The notes under the pieces were generated by a model. The model saw only the letters and a program-made list of their open reading frames with translations. It searched no databases and was not told the origin of the DNA. The position numbers and the translations under genes are program-made. DNA of 64,000 nt from positions 124,001 to 188,000 of the forward strand of contig JAEWGC010000028.1 of the NCBI GenBank assembly GCA_023388495.1, given 5' to 3'. Below, in pieces: positions 18,601-26,467 of this stretch. How positions within the stretch are numbered: position 1 is the first letter of the stretch; the number at the start of each line of letters is the position of its first letter. This DNA comes from Bacillota bacterium (GTDB lineage Bacteria > Bacillota > Clostridia > Tissierellales > Tissierellaceae).

Positions 18601-19412
18601 AGGATAACTATATAAGAAAACATGTGCTCAAGGATATAGAAGAACTTATGGAAAAGGGAATTAATTTTGAAGAGGCAAAGGAAGAATCTCTTATGAGAAT
18701 ATTTGGTTGCCCACCTGGGACTTATGGAGCTGGAGTGAAGCTTCTTATAGAAAGTAAAAATTGGGAGAATATAGATGATTTGGGAGATGTATATTCTCTA
18801 TGGGGTGGACATGCCTATGGGAAAAATGTACATGGAAGAATAGTCAAGGAGGTATTTAAAAGAAGGCTTTCTAATATTGATGTAACAATAAAAAATGAAT
18901 CATCTATGGAGATTGATATGTTGGATAGCGATGATTATTATAATTATCATGGAGGTCTTATAGCTGCTGTAAGAAGTTTTTCGGGGAAGAAGCCTCGTTC
19001 CTACAGTGGAAATACCAGTGACCCATCAAGAACAAAGTTAAATGATATAAATGAAGAAACTGCAAAGATAATGCGTTCAAGGATATTGAATCCTAAATGG
19101 TTTGAAGGACTTCAAAAACATGGATATAAAGGAGCACAGGAAATTTCTGCCATGGTAGATATAGCCTTTGGATGGGATGCTACTTCTGATGTTGTAGAAG
19201 ATTGGATGTATGAGGAAATAGCTGAGTCCTATGTTTTTAACAAGGAGAGAAAGGATTGGATAGAAAGTCATAACCCTTGGGCGGTTCATAGTATTATGGA
19301 AAGACTCTTAGAAGCGAATCAAAGAGGAATGTGGAAGGCTAAGGATGAAAGTCTTGAGAAGCTAAGAAAGCTATATGTTGATATTGAAGGAAATATTGAA
19401 GAACATTTATAG
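15663..19412 (+). CDS. cobN: CobN/BchH-family chelatase large subunit
   Basis: A 1249-residue protein of the CobN/magnesium-chelatase H family, which binds the tetrapyrrole and inserts the metal (Co2+ in cobaltochelatase, Mg2+ in BchH). Family blocks seen are HVGTHGTLEWLPGKQ (about residue 545), GGFVPPGGSGCPTRGNVD (about 830), TRASYEVGKR and FGCPPGTYGAG (about 1017). The length is typical of CobN. No cobalamin synthesis gene is nearby, so it may act on a scavenged tetrapyrrole. Partners ChlI and ChlD lie two and three genes downstream. CobN-like proteins also occur in heme-uptake loci of Bacteroidetes (HmuS), so metal removal is an alternative. Confidence 0.93.
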   Translation: MFKFLFLLSDSKGYILKEAKKLIDNKYPNEMEFRFMNIGEINENEELLIKCIEEIQLSDFIFIAVHGGIGLYRNFNSIIDKFSGKKKMFIKSGLDEENRALFPKTGLKDEEYIKILSYYQKSEKYNYYNMILYIASTFGIKIYEYELPKPSVWEGIYLPGKDINPKEYLKELKDTNKTVIGILFYSNYVHTNNTEAIDYLIDTIEKYGAIPLPIYTGSAPDESIGRKGINWTIDNLLILDGEAAVDAVINTMGFSQTTLGNPGDGQSIIANSIFEKLGVPVLQAIISYREYEEWKNSIKGLDNVSLTCGVYQPEFDGQLITSIFSSTEIDKDDLGERKVISPVKERVEKITRLALNWANLRKTPNKDKKVAIIFHNMPPRNDMIGSAFGLDTPKSVFNIVEGLKDMDISTEYDFQDGEEIINRIIDTVSNDNRWLTADRVLNKSTDTIKSEQYKYWLEKLPEKVQDKIEESWGKAPGEFMVYDSNMPVPGILNGNIFIGLQPSRGYGEKADEVYHSTDIVPPHQYIAYYRWIKYIFKADVIIHVGTHGTLEWLPGKQIALSEECYPDICIDDIPHIYPYIIDIPGEGIQAKRRSYCAIIDHLIPSLMKSGSYDYIKELDELIKQYYHASQGDLGKLITIEKQIIDLSIDNNINIDLKLDRKYMEKSFGEFIEKLHGWIDEIKGSLIKDGLHIFGEVPNGERFDNLAVALLRLKNGEIPSLMEAICQGYGFDYNYLMDNPYDLYATGKTNIMVLDGLDEKSREIVSEFGKEQYSIDKIKDVLYRTIPEYNGNNFTELKEVLKFLISVIKGKLDSTTDEMKYLLEGVNGGFVPPGGSGCPTRGNVDILPTGRNFYSIDPTKVPTRASYEVGKRLGDDLLNRYMRDEGKLPESIAIIVYSGETMKTYGDDISEILYLMGIRPKWLENTDKVMGIEVIPIEELNRPRIDVTLRISGLFRDTFPNLIELVEEAVNIVAALDEDIEDNYIRKHVLKDIEELMEKGINFEEAKEESLMRIFGCPPGTYGAGVKLLIESKNWENIDDLGDVYSLWGGHAYGKNVHGRIVKEVFKRRLSNIDVTIKNESSMEIDMLDSDDYYNYHGGLIAAVRSFSGKKPRSYSGNTSDPSRTKLNDINEETAKIMRSRILNPKWFEGLQKHGYKGAQEISAMVDIAFGWDATSDVVEDWMYEEIAESYVFNKERKDWIESHNPWAVHSIMERLLEANQRGMWKAKDESLEKLRKLYVDIEGNIEEHL

Positions 19413-19427
19413 TTGGAGGAATTCTTT

Positions 19428-20450
19428 GTGGTATTTGATAATATTAAGTTTTTAGTCCTATGGATTACAGGGGACTGCAATTTGCAGTGTAGGTACTGTT
19501 ATGCAGAGGGAAAGACAAATAAGGAATATATGAGCTTTGAAATAGCAAAAAAGGCAATAGATAGATGTAATAAAAGACCTATAAAGCTTCAATTAGCTGG
19601 AGGCGAACCCCTTCTAAACTTTTCGCTGATAAAAAAGTTATATGATTATGTAGAATTCAATGGGATTTCTGCAACATTTCAAATGCAGACTAATGCATCT
19701 CTCATAGATAGTGAGACGGCAAGGAATATAAAGGATATGAAGATTTCAATGGGGGTTAGCTTTGATGGGCCTATTGAAATAAATGAATACTTAAGGGGAA
19801 AGTCTACAGAGGTCTTAAATGGCATAAGACTTTTAAGAGAAGAAGGCATAATGGTAAATTTAAATTGTGTCGTTACTGATAAGAATATCTCCTATTTAGA
19901 CCAGCTTATAGATATGGCATATTATCTTGGAAATGTAGGAGGAGTAGGACTTGATCTTTTAAGGCTTACAGGAAGGGCTATAGATACTAAGTCTGAAATC
20001 AATGAAGCTTCAGGGAAGGAAATAAGAGATGCTTTAAGAAAGGCTTATTTAAGAACAAAAGAAATAGAAAGAATATCAGGGAGAAATATTATTATTAGAG
20101 AGATAGAAGAGGCAGGAAGGCGAATAAATCAACCATCAAAATGTGGGGAATACTGTCATGCTTCCTATGGAGGCTCAGCAGTAGTCATGCCAAATGGAGA
20201 TATTTATCCCTGCGGTTCTTTAGTTGGCAGAGAAGAATATTATATGGGTAATGTTTTAGAGGATGATAATATTAAAAATATAAAAATAAAAACTATTTCT
20301 CCCTCAAGATGTAAGTTTTGTAAATACAAAGAATTTTGTCAAGGAGCATGTCCTGCTAGGGCGATTATAAATAAGAGTGGAGAAATTACAGAGCAGGATT
20401 GTATTTTGAGAAGAACATCTTTTGAAATTGTAGAAGCTTATATGGATTGA
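19428..20450 (+). CDS. Radical SAM protein with SPASM domain
   Basis: A 340-residue protein. The radical SAM cluster motif CNLQCRYC (Cys17, Cys21, Cys24) is followed by the SAM-binding GGEP motif. The C-terminus has a complete SPASM arrangement: Cys near 240, GDIYPCG, then C-x2-C-x5-C-x3-C and a final Cys in EQDC, which should hold two more 4Fe-4S clusters. SPASM proteins often modify peptides, but some act on other substrates. I start it at GTG 19428, seven nt after GGAGGA; TTG 19413 would put the ribosome site inside the gene. It sits between cobN and chlI, so a role in the same tetrapyrrole process is inferred. The exact reaction is unknown. Confidence 0.9.
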   Translation: MVFDNIKFLVLWITGDCNLQCRYCYAEGKTNKEYMSFEIAKKAIDRCNKRPIKLQLAGGEPLLNFSLIKKLYDYVEFNGISATFQMQTNASLIDSETARNIKDMKISMGVSFDGPIEINEYLRGKSTEVLNGIRLLREEGIMVNLNCVVTDKNISYLDQLIDMAYYLGNVGGVGLDLLRLTGRAIDTKSEINEASGKEIRDALRKAYLRTKEIERISGRNIIIREIEEAGRRINQPSKCGEYCHASYGGSAVVMPNGDIYPCGSLVGREEYYMGNVLEDDNIKNIKIKTISPSRCKFCKYKEFCQGACPARAIINKSGEITEQDCILRRTSFEIVEAYMD

Positions 20451-20468
20451 TGAAAGGAGTACTGATAT

Positions 20469-21512
20469 ATGATAACTAAAAAGAAATTATATCCATTTAC
20501 TGCCATTGTAGGACAGGAAACTATGAAAAAATCATTAATATTAAATATTATAAATCCATCCTTAGGGGGAGTACTTATAAGGGGAGAAAAGGGCACTGCT
20601 AAGTCTACTGCTGTAAGGGCATTTGCAGAGCTTATGCCTCAAAGGGAAGAGGTTGAGGGATGTATTTTTAGTTGTAATCCCGATGACATAAGCTCATTAT
20701 GTCCTTCTTGTTTTGAAAAATATGAAAGAGGAGAAGGATTTTCAAGGAAAAAGGGGAATATGAAGGTAATTGATTTGCCTGTCAGTGCAACTGAGGATAG
20801 AGTTGTAGGTACTCTTGATATAGAGCATGCAATAAAAAGAGGGGAAAAGAAATTTGAAGCAGGGATATTGGCATTAGCTAATAGAAATATCCTATATGTG
20901 GATGAGGTGAATCTTCTAGATGATCATATAGTGGATGTGCTCCTAGATTCTGCTGCTATGGGGATAAATACCATAGAAAGAGAAGGTATTTCCTATTCTC
21001 ACCCAGCAGAATTTATATTAGTAGGCACTATGAATCCAGAGGAAGGAGATTTGAGACCACAGTTGCTAGATAGATTTGGTATGGTAGTAGATGTAGTGGG
21101 AGAAAGAGATATAAAAGACAGAGTAGAGGTCATAAAGAGAAGAATTGACTATGAAGAAAATAGTGAAGATTTTGCTTTAAAATGGGAAGGAGAGCAATCT
21201 GAGCTTAGAAAAAAGATATTAAATGCTACAGAAATATTAAAGGATGTAAAATGTAATGAAAATATATACGAAATTGCTGCTATGATTAGTATTGAATTAG
21301 GAGTAGATGGTCATAGAGCAGATATAAGTATGATAAAAACTGCTAAAACAGTTGCAGCCTTTGATGGAAAATTGGAAGTAAATAGTGATCATATACTAGA
21401 AGCGGCTTCTTTAGTACTTCCTCATAGAATGAGAAGAAGACCTTTTGAGGATGGGATAATGGAGTTTTCAAGGGTAGAAGAATTAATTAGGGGAATGGAA
21501 AATGAAAAATAG
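20469..21512 (+). CDS. ChlI/BchI-type chelatase AAA+ subunit
   Basis: A 347-residue AAA+ ATPase of the magnesium/cobalt chelatase I family. Walker A is GEKGTAKST (residues 39-47), Walker B ILYVDEVNLLD, sensor block GTMNPEEGDLRPQLLDRFG, and the family's C-terminal helical part ends with PHRMRRRP. A Cys cluster (Cys65, Cys69, Cys78, Cys81) sits in the insertion after Walker A and may bind zinc or an iron-sulfur cluster. The ATG is preceded by AAAGGAG. It would form the ATP-hydrolysing ring with the next gene product and drive CobN. Confidence 0.93.
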   Translation: MITKKKLYPFTAIVGQETMKKSLILNIINPSLGGVLIRGEKGTAKSTAVRAFAELMPQREEVEGCIFSCNPDDISSLCPSCFEKYERGEGFSRKKGNMKVIDLPVSATEDRVVGTLDIEHAIKRGEKKFEAGILALANRNILYVDEVNLLDDHIVDVLLDSAAMGINTIEREGISYSHPAEFILVGTMNPEEGDLRPQLLDRFGMVVDVVGERDIKDRVEVIKRRIDYEENSEDFALKWEGEQSELRKKILNATEILKDVKCNENIYEIAAMISIELGVDGHRADISMIKTAKTVAAFDGKLEVNSDHILEAASLVLPHRMRRRPFEDGIMEFSRVEELIRGMENEK

Positions 21513-23373
21513 ATATGTATATCCATTTTCAGCCATAGTAGGACAGACTTTGCTAAAAAAGGCATTACTTATAAATGTTGTTAATCCTACTGTAGGGGGA
21601 GTTATAATAAGTGGAGAAAAGGGGACAGGAAAATCTACTTTAGTAAGAGGATTGGGAAATCTAATTCATGACATGGAGGTAATAGAGCTTCCGCTAAATA
21701 TTACTGAGGATAGTCTTGTTGGTGCCATAGATATAGAAAAGGCAGTATTAGAGGGAAGAAGGGTTGTCAATAATAGCATTTTGATGAGAGCTAATGGAAA
21801 TATACTATATGTAGATGAGGTAAATCTATTAAATGAAAGTGTTACGAATGCTTTATTAGAGGTGGCTCAATCAGGAATAAATCATGTAGAGAGGGAGGGG
21901 ATTTCCTTTACTCATGAAACCTCCTTTATATTAGTAGGAACTATGAATCCGGAGGAAGGAGGACTTAGACCTCAATTTCTAGATAGATTTGGATTATATG
22001 TAGATGTTTCGGCAAACAGAGACTTAGATGAGAGAAAAGATATTATAAAAAGAAGGATTGAGTATGAAGATAATCCTCTTTTATTTATAAACAAATGGGT
22101 AGAAGAAGATAATAATATATGGAATAAAATTGAGAAAGCAAGAAAAATTATAAGCACTGTTATGGTGTCAGAAGATATGATGAAGCTAGCAGCAGAAATA
22201 TCAATGAAAGCAAATTGTAGTGGTCATAGGGCTGAAATTATAATGATCGAAACATCCAAGGCCATTGCTGCATTAAATGGAAGAAAGAATATAACCATAG
22301 AAGATTTAAAAGAGGCTGCGGAATTGGCAGTCCCTCATAGGAAAAGAGATATGCCTCCCATTATTTCAGAGTCTGAAGAAGAAAAGGATGAAGAAAGTAG
22401 CGAAGATAATAATAAAGAAAGCAAAGGAGAGCAAAGGAATAAAGATGATTTAGATAGAGATGAAGACTCCTTTGAAGGAACTGAGGATTCAAAGGAAAGT
22501 GATGAAAGTGATAATTCTCCTAGTTCAGATAAAGAGACTATAGATGATATTGGAGATATATTTAAGGTGAAGGATTTAGATATAAAGCCTTTGGATAGAA
22601 GGAGGAGAAAGGGAAGCGGAAGAAGAAGTATAGTGAAGACAAGTGAGCTACAGGGTCAGTATGTTAGATATACCTTGCCTAAAGGAAAATTTAAGGATAT
22701 AGCCTTTGATGCAACTCTTAGGGCAGCAGCACCCTATCAGTGCATTAGGGATAAAAAAGGACTTGCTTTAGCCATAAAAGAACAAGATGTAAGGGAAAAA
22801 ATACGGGAAAAGAGAACTGGAAGTACTATTCTGTTTGTAGTAGATGCTAGTGGTTCTATGGGGGCACAAAAGAGAATGGAGGCTGTAAAAGGAGCTATAA
22901 TGTCCTTATTAAATGATGCATATCAGAAAAGGGATAGTGTTGGAATGATTGCATTTAGAAAGGAAAAGGCAGAAATTATTCTTAGTATCACTAGAAGTGT
23001 TGATCTAGCATATAAAAGATTAAAGGATTTGCCAACGGGGGGCAAAACTCCATTAGCTTTAGGATTAAATAATGGATATGAAATATTAAAGGCTGCAAAA
23101 AAAAGGGATAAGGACATTATACCTGTTATGGTGTTGGTTTCAGATGGAAGAGGAAATGTATCCTTAGGAGGGGAAGATCCCATGAAAGAAGCATTAAAAG
23201 TATCGAAAAAGATTGCATTAGAAGGAATTCAAAGTATAGTAATAGATACAGAGCAAGACTTTGTAAAACTTAATTTAGCAGAGGATATTGCTAAGGAAAT
23301 GGGGGCAAGCTACTATAGGCTAGAAGACCTAAGAGCAGAGGAGATACTTAATGTTGTAAGAGATAATATATAG
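21502..23373 (+). CDS. ChlD/BchD-type chelatase subunit with VWA domain
   Basis: A 623-residue protein with three parts. Residues 1-290 are an AAA+ domain closely like the preceding gene product (Walker A GEKGTGKST at about 38-46, GTMNPEEGGLRPQFLDRFG). Residues of about 290-350 are an acidic, Ser-rich low-complexity linker. Residues from about 440 form a von Willebrand A domain with an intact MIDAS start DASGSMG (Asp448). This is the D-subunit layout of Mg/Co chelatases. The start overlaps chlI by 11 nt. Its stop codon falls inside the right copy of the 54-bp repeat. Confidence 0.93.
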   Translation: MKNRYVYPFSAIVGQTLLKKALLINVVNPTVGGVIISGEKGTGKSTLVRGLGNLIHDMEVIELPLNITEDSLVGAIDIEKAVLEGRRVVNNSILMRANGNILYVDEVNLLNESVTNALLEVAQSGINHVEREGISFTHETSFILVGTMNPEEGGLRPQFLDRFGLYVDVSANRDLDERKDIIKRRIEYEDNPLLFINKWVEEDNNIWNKIEKARKIISTVMVSEDMMKLAAEISMKANCSGHRAEIIMIETSKAIAALNGRKNITIEDLKEAAELAVPHRKRDMPPIISESEEEKDEESSEDNNKESKGEQRNKDDLDRDEDSFEGTEDSKESDESDNSPSSDKETIDDIGDIFKVKDLDIKPLDRRRRKGSGRRSIVKTSELQGQYVRYTLPKGKFKDIAFDATLRAAAPYQCIRDKKGLALAIKEQDVREKIREKRTGSTILFVVDASGSMGAQKRMEAVKGAIMSLLNDAYQKRDSVGMIAFRKEKAEIILSITRSVDLAYKRLKDLPTGGKTPLALGLNNGYEILKAAKKRDKDIIPVMVLVSDGRGNVSLGGEDPMKEALKVSKKIALEGIQSIVIDTEQDFVKLNLAEDIAKEMGASYYRLEDLRAEEILNVVRDNI

Positions 23374-23422
23374 TGCATCTAATGAGTAAAAGGTCCCATA
23401 ATAGGGACTTTTTAAGTTTTTG
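23369..23422 (+). repeat. Right copy of 54-bp direct repeat, with terminator
   Basis: It matches 9827-9880 at 53 of 54 positions, carries the same GGTCCC / GGGACT hairpin and T-run, and so terminates the chelatase operon. The sequence corresponds to the coding end of spoIIID although spoIIID is 13.5 kb away. This copy is next to mbl, the normal downstream neighbour of spoIIID, so it is probably the ancestral spoIIID 3' end. Confidence 0.95.
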
Positions 23423-23516
23423 GTAAGTTATTGAAAAAGTTTGACAAAAAAGAAGGATTTTTAGAACTAATGTAGAATATAATATTGGATAAGGATTATT
23501 AAGGGAGGAGTTTTCT

Positions 23517-24548
23517 ATGTGTGGTTTAAGGGCAGATATTGGAATAGATTTAGGCACAGCTAGCGTTTTAGTATATGTAAAAGGTAAAGGAATAGTATTA
23601 AAGGAGCCATCTGTTGTGGCTATTGATCAAAATACAGATAAGTTTTTAGCTGTTGGTGAAGAAGCAAGAAAGATGCTAGGTAGAACTCCCGGAAACATTA
23701 TAGCTATTAGGCCTATGAAGGATGGAGTTATATCTGATTATGATATAACCGAAAGAATGTTAAAGTACTTTATACAGAAGGCTGTAGGTAGATATTTGCT
23801 TAAACCTAGAGTAATAGTATGTGTGCCTAGTGGCATAACTGAGGTAGAGAAAAGAGCAGTTATGGAAGCAAGTAATCAAGCTGGAGCCATAAAAACATAT
23901 TTAATTGAAGAACCTATTGCTGCTGCCATTGGTGCTGGAGTAGATATCACAGAACCAAGTGGAAATATGATAGTAGATATAGGTGGGGGGACAACGGATG
24001 TGGCAGTCATTTCCTTAGGAGGGATAGTAGTTAGTCGCTCCATAAAGATAGCTGGAGATGAATGTGATGAATCTATATCTAGGTACATTAGAAAAAAATA
24101 CAATATGATGATTGGAGAAAGATCTGCCGAGGAGTTAAAGCTTAACATTGGGTCGGCATATAGAAGAGAAGAAGAAATATTTAATGAAGTAAGGGGAAGA
24201 AACTTGCTTACGGGATTACCTATAACCGTAAATGTATCTTCAACTGATATGCTGGAAGCTCTTAGAGATCCTATACAGGAGATTGTAGACACAGTTCATG
24301 CAGTTCTTGAAAGAACTCCACCAGAATTAGCAGCAGACATTAGCAACAAAGGGATAATCATGACTGGAGGAGGAGCTTTACTTTATGGCATGGACAGGCT
24401 TATTACAGAAAAGACTGGTATTCCAGTTCATATAGCAAACGAGCCAGTTTCTTGTGTTGCTAGAGGAACAGGTAAGGCATTAGAGTGGGTACAATACTTT
24501 GATAACAATATAGTAGAAGGGAATACAGCAAAAAAATATAGAAGCTAA
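23517..24548 (+). CDS. mbl: MreB-family rod-shape protein (Mbl type)
   Basis: A 343-residue bacterial actin that guides lateral wall synthesis along the membrane. The phosphate 1 loop GIDLGTASVLVYV is at residues 9-21, phosphate 2 is VDIGGGTTDVAV (about 154-165), and the adenosine motif GIIMTGGGALLYG is near 280. I assign Mbl rather than MreB because of its position between spoIIID and flhO/flhP. The ATG has GGGAGGAG upstream. A TATAAT lies at 23478-23483, but the TTGACA at 23441 is 31 nt from it, so the promoter is unresolved. Confidence 0.95.
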   Translation: MCGLRADIGIDLGTASVLVYVKGKGIVLKEPSVVAIDQNTDKFLAVGEEARKMLGRTPGNIIAIRPMKDGVISDYDITERMLKYFIQKAVGRYLLKPRVIVCVPSGITEVEKRAVMEASNQAGAIKTYLIEEPIAAAIGAGVDITEPSGNMIVDIGGGTTDVAVISLGGIVVSRSIKIAGDECDESISRYIRKKYNMMIGERSAEELKLNIGSAYRREEEIFNEVRGRNLLTGLPITVNVSSTDMLEALRDPIQEIVDTVHAVLERTPPELAADISNKGIIMTGGGALLYGMDRLITEKTGIPVHIANEPVSCVARGTGKALEWVQYFDNNIVEGNTAKKYRS

Positions 24549-24572
24549 AGTTTTAATCAAAGTAGCCGATAA
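24546..24572 (+). promoter_or_regulatory. Sigma-D (sigma-28) promoter of flhO-flhP
   Basis: TAAA (24546-24549), a 16-nt spacer, then CCGATAA (24566-24572). It has the same TAAAG...CCGATAATA form as two other flagellar promoters in this window. The TAAA overlaps the mbl stop codon. It predicts sigma-D-dependent transcription of the two rod genes independently of mbl. Confidence 0.85.
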
Positions 24573-24609
24573 TATATTAGATAATTATTAATACCAGGAT
24601 GTGATAAAA

Positions 24610-25650
24610 ATGAATAGAGGTCTATATATAGGGGCTACTTCTCTAGTCGCTAATCAGAAAAGATTAGATGTCCTTTCAAACAATTTAGCTAATATAAATA
24701 CTGTAGGTTTTAAGAAGGACATTTCTCTAACAGAATCCTTCCCAGAAAAACTATTGGCAAAGATGAGTAGAGCTCCAGAACTTAAAAATATTTCGGGAGA
24801 AAATAATATTACCTACGAAAACAATGGACAAGTACACACTGCTCGAACTCAGGAGGGATATTTTGTTGTAAATACTCCCAGGGGTAAATCTTACGTAAAA
24901 GAAATAAGATTTGTAGTAGATGAAGAAGGTTATTTAAAAACATCATATAAAAACTTAGAGGATGAACATAAGACTGATTATGAAAATTATATAGTTGATT
25001 CTAATGGCAATAGAATACAGCCGGAAGGAGATATGGAAAACCTTCTACAGAGTTTAGTTCACAACGCTCCACCATATGTTATAGGTACCATGAGTGGAGG
25101 AGTTAGATTCCAAAAGATTTTCACTGACTTTACAAATGGAGGACTTATAGATACTGGTGGACAATTAAATATAGCCATTAAGGGTAATGGTTTCTTTAAG
25201 GTCCAAGGTGAAAATGGGGAAACTCTCTATACTAGAAATGGATCCTTTGCCATAACAGAAGGATATTTAACTGATTTAGATGGAAGAAGAGTACTTGGAA
25301 GAAATGGCGCTATTTCATTAAATGGAGGCACCATAGATATTTTAGACAATGGACAAGTTATGGTAGATGGTGGTCCTGTTGATATATTAGATATTGTAAA
25401 TATAGGCAATAAGGAATTCCTTAGAAAGCAAGGAGATAATCTTTTTTACATGGCAGAAAATACAGTAGCAGAAGAAAATATATTTGATGGAGAAGTGCTA
25501 CAGGGCTATCTAGAGGGTTCCAATATGAATTCCATATCTGGTATGGTGGAGATGATAAATCTCTTGAGAGAGTTTGAAGCAAACCAAAAAGTAATTAGAA
25601 TGCAAGATGAGATGCTAGAAAAAGCAGCTAATGAAATAGGAAGAGTGTAG
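24610..25650 (+). CDS. flhO: Flagellar basal-body rod protein FlhO (FlgF/FlgG family)
   Basis: A 346-residue member of the rod/hook family. The N-terminal family block contains RLDVLSNNLANINTVGFKK and the C-terminal helix ends with EMINLLREFEANQKVIRMQDEML, the pair of terminal helices that form the coiled rod core. NGFFKVQGENGETLYTRNGS is the central family motif. I use ATG 24610 with AGGATGTGA upstream; the earlier in-frame GTG at 24601 has no ribosome site. It follows mbl as in B. subtilis. Confidence 0.94.
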   Translation: MNRGLYIGATSLVANQKRLDVLSNNLANINTVGFKKDISLTESFPEKLLAKMSRAPELKNISGENNITYENNGQVHTARTQEGYFVVNTPRGKSYVKEIRFVVDEEGYLKTSYKNLEDEHKTDYENYIVDSNGNRIQPEGDMENLLQSLVHNAPPYVIGTMSGGVRFQKIFTDFTNGGLIDTGGQLNIAIKGNGFFKVQGENGETLYTRNGSFAITEGYLTDLDGRRVLGRNGAISLNGGTIDILDNGQVMVDGGPVDILDIVNIGNKEFLRKQGDNLFYMAENTVAEENIFDGEVLQGYLEGSNMNSISGMVEMINLLREFEANQKVIRMQDEMLEKAANEIGRV

Positions 25651-25660
25651 GAGGTAAAAT

Positions 25661-26455
25661 ATGAGATCCTTATGGACTGCAGCTACAGGAATGAAAGCAC
25701 AGCAATTTAATATAGATACCATATCTAATAACTTAGCTAATGTAAATACTACTAGTTACAAGGTACAAAGGGCTGAGTTTAAAGATTTATTTTATGCAAA
25801 TATAAAAAGAGCCAATATAAATGATGATCAAGGAAGACCCGTAAACTTGGAAGTAGGACACGGTGTCATGCCAGTTGCTACAAAAAGAGATTTTAGGACA
25901 GGAAGCTTCATAGAAACTCAGAATGCTTTTGATTTTGCCATAAATGGCCAAGGATTTTTCGCAGTTGAGTTGCCAAATGGAGATAGAAGATACACTAGGG
26001 ATGGAAGCTTTAAACTAAGCATAGATGGAGATGAAGCTACCTTAGTTACTTCCGAAGGATACTTTGCCCTTGGTGAAGATGAAGATTTAATAACCTTTGA
26101 TTTAGGGATAAAAGATATAACAGTTGACGAACTTGGATACATCTATGGTAAAGATGAAGATGATGAAACCGTTGAGATTGGGAGACTTATGCTAGTAAAC
26201 TTCATGAATCCAGAGGGCCTTCAGTCTGAAGGAGGAAACTTATATAGAAGAACAGAGGCTTCAGGAGAAGAAAATCTTTTAGAAGCAGAAGAAATGGAGA
26301 CTAGAGTAATACAAGGTTATCTAGAAGCATCAAATGTTCAAGTTGTAGATGAGATGGTTAAAATGATCAATGCCCAAAGGGCTTATGAAATAAATTCAAA
26401 ATCAATCACTACTTCAGATGAAATGATGCAAATGGCCAACAATCTAAAGAGATAA
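25661..26455 (+). CDS. flhP: Flagellar basal-body rod protein FlhP (FlgG family)
   Basis: A 264-residue paralogue of the preceding gene. N-terminal FNIDTISNNLANVNTTSYK, central GFFAVELPNGDRRYTRDGSF and C-terminal QRAYEINSKSI are classic FlgG blocks. TAGGAGG lies 7 nt upstream of ATG. It lies 10 nt after flhO and is probably cotranscribed from the sigma-D promoter at 24546. Together they would build the distal rod. Confidence 0.95.
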   Translation: MRSLWTAATGMKAQQFNIDTISNNLANVNTTSYKVQRAEFKDLFYANIKRANINDDQGRPVNLEVGHGVMPVATKRDFRTGSFIETQNAFDFAINGQGFFAVELPNGDRRYTRDGSFKLSIDGDEATLVTSEGYFALGEDEDLITFDLGIKDITVDELGYIYGKDEDDETVEIGRLMLVNFMNPEGLQSEGGNLYRRTEASGEENLLEAEEMETRVIQGYLEASNVQVVDEMVKMINAQRAYEINSKSITTSDEMMQMANNLKR

Positions 26456-26467
26456 TGAGGTGATTAA

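Noticed and set aside
9881..23368. The cobalamin block as an integrative conjugative element or prophage
   Set aside because: No integrase, relaxase, conjugation or phage structural gene is seen; only the flanking repeat suggests integration.
23441..23483. TTGACA and TATAAT upstream of mbl taken as a sigma-A promoter
   Set aside because: The spacing is 31 nt instead of about 17, so they cannot form one promoter.
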